Positions 59,624-64,000 of a stretch of DNA of 64,000 nt are shown piece after piece. The first letter of the stretch is position 1. Each line of letters begins with the position of its first letter. A model generated the notes under the pieces. That model made no database searches and was not told the DNA's origin. It was given only the letters and a program-made list of their open reading frames with translations. The position numbers were made by a program, and so were the translations under genes. The DNA is from Acidithiobacillus ferrianus (GTDB taxonomy: Bacteria; Pseudomonadota; Gammaproteobacteria; Acidithiobacillales; Acidithiobacillaceae), in the NCBI RefSeq assembly GCF_010378095.1, contig NZ_WNJL01000037.1, forward strand, positions 310,001 through 374,000, read 5' to 3'.

Positions 59624-61168
59624 TCACTCCCACTCGATGGTGGCGGGCGGCTTGGAAGAAATGTCGTAAACCACCCGATTGATCCCGGCGACTTCATTGA
59701 TGATCCGGGTGGAGATGCGCCCCAACACTTCATAGGGTATGTGTGCCCAGTCAGCGGTCATCCCATCCGCCGACTCCACCGCGCGCAAGGCAATGGCTTC
59801 CTCATAGGTCCGTGCATCCCCCATCACGCCCACACTGCGCACCGGCAGCAACACCGCAAAGGCTTGCCAGAGGCGGTCATACAGCCCGGCCTCGCGAATT
59901 TCTTCCATCACGATGCGGTCGGCACGGCGCAAGACTTCCAGGCGCTGCTCGTCAACGGCGCCCAGACAGCGGATGGCGAGGCCAGGCCCAGGGAAGGGCT
60001 GCCGACCGACCACTTCCTCGGGCATGCCGAGTTCACGGCCCAATTCCCGCACCTCGTCCTTGAACAGTTCACGCAAAGGCTCCACCAACTCCAGATGCAT
60101 GCGCTCCGGTAAACCACCCACATTATGGTGGGATTTGATGGTCGCGCTGGGGCCTTTAAAAGAGATCGACTCGATCACGTCGGGATAGAGCGTCCCCTGT
60201 GCCAGAAAATCAACCCCTTCCAGCCGTTTCGATTCCTCCTCAAAAATCTCGATGAACAGATTGCCGATAGCCTTGCGCTTTTTTTCAGGATCGGTAACTC
60301 CCGCCAAGGCATCCAGGAAGCGTTGCCGGGCATCCACCACCCGCAAGGGAATCTGAAAATAATTACGGAACACCGTCGCCACCTTCTCCGCTTCCCCAAA
60401 GCGCAGCAGGCCGTTATCCACAAAAATACAGATCAACTGGTCGCCGATAGCGCGATAAATGAGCACCGCGGCCACGGCCGAATCCACCCCGCCGGAGAGC
60501 GCGGCGATGACCCGGCCCTTACCGACCTGGGCGCGGATCGCCGCCACGGCCGTGTCCACGTAAGAGTGCATGGTCCAGTCGCCGGTGCATCCACATACGC
60601 CGCGCACGAAGGCCGTGAGCATCTCGGCCCCACGGGGGGTATGGGCCACCTCCAGATGAAACTGCACCCCGTAGAGGTCACGGACAGGGTCACCGATGGC
60701 CGCCCATGGCGAATTCGCGCTACTGGCCAGCACCCGGAAACCATCGGGCATGGACTCGATCCGGTCGCCATGACTCATCCAGACCTCTTCGGCGGCACCG
60801 TCGGCACCAAAAGGCAACAAGGGACCGATCGCCTCTCTGATCTGAACCTGCGCCCGGCCGTATTCCCGGCGCTCCGCCTTACCCACTCGCCCGCCCAGCA
60901 AATGCGCCATCAATCCCAGACCGTAACAAATGCCCAGGATCGGCAGGCCCAAGGCAAACAAGCCCGGATCGACCGTCGGCGCATCGGCGTCATACACCGA
61001 GGAGGGTCCGCCGGACAGGATGATTCCCCGGGGGTCCCAGGCCCGTATCGCCGCCAGCGACATGTCATAGGGATGAATCTCACAATAAACGCGGGCTTCG
61101 CGCACCCGCCGCGCGATGAGCTGGGTGAACTGTGAACCGAAATCGAGAATCAGAATACGTTCCTGCAT
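59624..61168 (-). CDS. guaA: GMP synthase (glutamine-hydrolysing)
   Basis: 514 residues. The N-terminal class I glutaminase has [19 protein letters not shown] with the nucleophile cysteine. The ATP pyrophosphatase domain has [23 protein letters not shown] (P-loop). The C-terminal dimerisation domain ends PPATIEWE. It aminates XMP to GMP. The 3' end is an integration hotspot and still codes for the usual terminus. The gene follows guaB after three bases, one operon. Confidence 0.97.
   Translation of the reverse strand: MQERILILDFGSQFTQLIARRVREARVYCEIHPYDMSLAAIRAWDPRGIILSGGPSSVYDADAPTVDPGLFALGLPILGICYGLGLMAHLLGGRVGKAERREYGRAQVQIREAIGPLLPFGADGAAEEVWMSHGDRIESMPDGFRVLASSANSPWAAIGDPVRDLYGVQFHLEVAHTPRGAEMLTAFVRGVCGCTGDWTMHSYVDTAVAAIRAQVGKGRVIAALSGGVDSAVAAVLIYRAIGDQLICIFVDNGLLRFGEAEKVATVFRNYFQIPLRVVDARQRFLDALAGVTDPEKKRKAIGNLFIEIFEEESKRLEGVDFLAQGTLYPDVIESISFKGPSATIKSHHNVGGLPERMHLELVEPLRELFKDEVRELGRELGMPEEVVGRQPFPGPGLAIRCLGAVDEQRLEVLRRADRIVMEEIREAGLYDRLWQAFAVLLPVRSVGVMGDARTYEEAIALRAVESADGMTADWAHIPYEVLGRISTRIINEVAGINRVVYDISSKPPATIEWE
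59627..59638. repeat. guaA 3'-end att-like site (proximal copy)
   Basis: CTCCCACTCGAT, inside the last codons of guaA (minus strand reads ATCGAGTGGGAG, coding IEWE before the stop). Duplicated at 56612-56623, three kilobases away. Confidence 0.75.
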
Positions 61169-61171
61169 GGT

Positions 61172-62638
<1,467 letters not shown>

Positions 62639-62802
62639 TCACCTAACAGGAAAGGGGCCGGGTAGTCGCACCGCCCAGCCCCGTGGTTCAAGGCATCCCG
62701 CACTATACCGAAGCAGGCGTCATCTTTCCAGTTCGTTTGACGTATTCCACCCACTCTTGTAGTTTTCGTCCTCAATCCAACCATCTCCCCGCATCGAGGA
62801 CT

Positions 62803-63756
62803 ATGACGGTTTCCATCATCATCCCCTGCCACAACGAAGCCGGAAACCTCGCAACGCTCTACGCGCGCGTCCGTGCCGTCATGGACCCATCCGGGGAGCC
62901 TTGGGAAATGATTTGCGTCAACGACGGCAGCAGCGATGACACGCTGTTGCAATTGATCGCCTTGCACCGGCAAGATCCGCGCATCAGAGTCATCGATTTG
63001 TCCCGAAATTTCGGCAAGGAGGCGGCGCTCACCGCCGGGCTCGATGCCGCGCGGGGGGAAGCCGCCATACCACTGGATGCGGACCTGCAGGACCCGCCCG
63101 AACTGATCCCAGATCTGCTCGCCCATTGGCGGGAGGGTTTCGATGTGGTGAACGCCGTGCGCCTCTCCCGCGATGGGGAATCATGGATCAAACGCGCCTC
63201 CGCACACCTCTTCTACCGCATCATCAACCGTCTGAGCGACGTGGAGATACCACCGGATACCGGTGATTTCCGTCTACTCTCCCGCCCCGTTCTGGATACC
63301 CTGCGCACCCTCCCCGAGCGGAGACGCTTCATGAAGGGCTTGTTTGCCTGGGTTGGTTTTCGTAGCACCAATATCTACTACCATCGTGCGCCCCGCCACA
63401 CGGGCAAGACCACCTGGAACTATTGGCGGCTGTGGAATTTCGCGGTGGAAGGCATCACCTCCTTTAGCCAGGTACCCCTGCAACTCGCCGCTTACCTGGG
63501 TGTTCTCGTTTCGCTGCTGGCCTTTCTCTATGCCATCTGGCTGGTGGCCCGCACCCTGGTCTACGGCAATCCAGTCAAGGGCTATCCTTCCATCATGGTG
63601 ACCTTGTTGTTTCTGGGCGGGGTGCAACTCATGGCCCTGGGCGTGATCGGGGAATACCTGGGCCGGATCTATGAGGAGAGTAAACAGAGGCCGGTATATC
63701 TCATCAGGCAGGTCTGGGAATCAGGGCAAACCCCGGAAGGGGACGACTCAAAGTAA
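62803..63756 (+). CDS. Glycosyltransferase family 2, GtrB/DPM1-like, membrane-bound
   Basis: The start at 62803 (MTVSIIIPCHNEAGN) gives 317 residues; the upstream codons look non-coding. The GT-A domain has ICVNDGSSDDTLLQLIAL, LSRNFGKEAALTAGLDAA and PLDADLQDPPELIPDLL (DxD-type). Two C-terminal membrane helices (QLAAYLGVLVSLLAFLYAIWLVAR and MVTLLFLGGVQLMALGVIGEYLG) are typical of GtrB and related polyprenyl-phosphate glycosyltransferases. It likely loads a sugar onto undecaprenyl phosphate at the inner membrane. The sugar is not known. Divergent from guaB. Confidence 0.9.
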   Translation: MTVSIIIPCHNEAGNLATLYARVRAVMDPSGEPWEMICVNDGSSDDTLLQLIALHRQDPRIRVIDLSRNFGKEAALTAGLDAARGEAAIPLDADLQDPPELIPDLLAHWREGFDVVNAVRLSRDGESWIKRASAHLFYRIINRLSDVEIPPDTGDFRLLSRPVLDTLRTLPERRRFMKGLFAWVGFRSTNIYYHRAPRHTGKTTWNYWRLWNFAVEGITSFSQVPLQLAAYLGVLVSLLAFLYAIWLVARTLVYGNPVKGYPSIMVTLLFLGGVQLMALGVIGEYLGRIYEESKQRPVYLIRQVWESGQTPEGDDSK

Positions 63757-63876
63757 ACGACCTGTGACACGGGGTAGGTGGACGCCATGGCAGGCGGTAG
63801 CGCAGCCACTGCTTTTCCCCGATTTTTCAGGTACACTGTCGCCCTGATCAGGCCCCACCACACCCAGAGATCGTCC

Positions 63877-64000
63877 TTGGTATCCTTAAAATCCTTTATT
63901 ACCAAGCAGTTGAATCTGCCAGACAGCGGCGCTGAGCGCGCGATACCGGCGTCGCCGTCATCCGGTATCCCCGGGGCCAGGGTGACACCGCGTGATGCGC
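63877..64000 (+). CDS. Probable poly(A) polymerase PcnB, N-terminal part (window edge)
   Basis: An open frame from TTG 63877 runs to the window edge: KSFITKQLNLPDSGAERAIP and then GARVTPRDA. The last block resembles the segment just before the nucleotidyltransferase domain of PcnB (VIPRxxH...SR). Only 41 codons are visible, so both start and identity are tentative. A TACACT -10-like element lies at 63832-63837. Confidence 0.4.
   Translation, partial: MVSLKSFITKQLNLPDSGAERAIPASPSSGIPGARVTPRDA

Noticed and set aside
63669..63905. 78-codon minus-strand open frame near the window end
   Set aside because: Overlaps the glycosyltransferase end and the probable pcnB start; shadow.

Overview
The window reads as chromosomal DNA of an acidophilic, sulfur-oxidising gammaproteobacterium-like organism, most probably an Acidithiobacillus. 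The strongest pointer is a 434-residue sulfide:quinone reductase (43839-45143, minus) whose sequence and catalytic cysteines (C128, C160 and the C of [10 protein letters not shown]) match my memory of the A. ferrooxidans enzyme almost throughout. The DNA is GC-rich, genes are tightly packed, and GTG/TTG starts occur. I do not assign a species.

Layout. 1-8.2 kb: 3' part of a cyclic beta-1,2-glucan synthase, hemN, a MetR-like LysR regulator divergent from an OprD-type porin with a Pho-box-like promoter, and an OmpA-like lipoprotein. 8.2-15.9 kb: an envelope operon read leftwards (lpoA, yraN, a GmhA-HldE fusion, glcD-like oxidase, RMD1-family protein, waaF), with rsmI divergent from it. 15.85-18.5 kb: tRNA-Phe used as an integration site, followed by remnants (3'-truncated integrase, IS256-type transposase tail) and one intact IS110-type transposase. 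18.6-29.6 kb: ybiT, a phosphomannomutase, a SWIM/SNF2 helicase, a six-repeat exported protein with a strong terminator, and a lytic transglycosylase. 29.6-43.8 kb: housekeeping blocks alaS-recX-recA, a CinA-type amidohydrolase with an unfamiliar N-terminal domain, pgpA, thiL, then gluQ-sfsA-map-glnD-hflD, an HhH-GPD glycosylase and rluB. 43.8-49.2 kb: sqr lying between rluB and scpB-scpA, then trpS, an M50 protease and a YciO/Sua5 protein. 49.4-54.9 kb: a diiron ferritin-like (acyl-ACP-desaturase-like) protein, two small exported proteins, a large MscS-family channel and proB. 55.0-59.6 kb: an AT-richer scrap zone (5'-truncated MFS gene, frameshifted HipB-like remnant, an intact Fic gene with an operator-like repeat cluster, a collapsed AbiE toxin-antitoxin locus) ending exactly at the 3' end of guaA. 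59.6-64 kb: guaA, guaB, a GtrB-like glycosyltransferase and the probable start of pcnB.

The genes fall into a few jobs: lipopolysaccharide heptose supply and peptidoglycan synthesis (fusion, waaF, lpoA, slt), recombination and repair (recA, recX, glycosylase), nitrogen sensing (glnD), sulfide oxidation (sqr) and purine synthesis (guaAB). The most interesting new signals are: a 12-bp duplication of the guaA 3' end bounding the fic/AbiE zone, which marks it as remnants of an island integrated at guaA; the GmhA-HldE fusion sitting in the DiaA position of the lpoA-yraN operon; the Pho-box array before the porin; and the six-repeat exported protein. I found no CRISPR array. I found no intact multi-gene system that I would call new.
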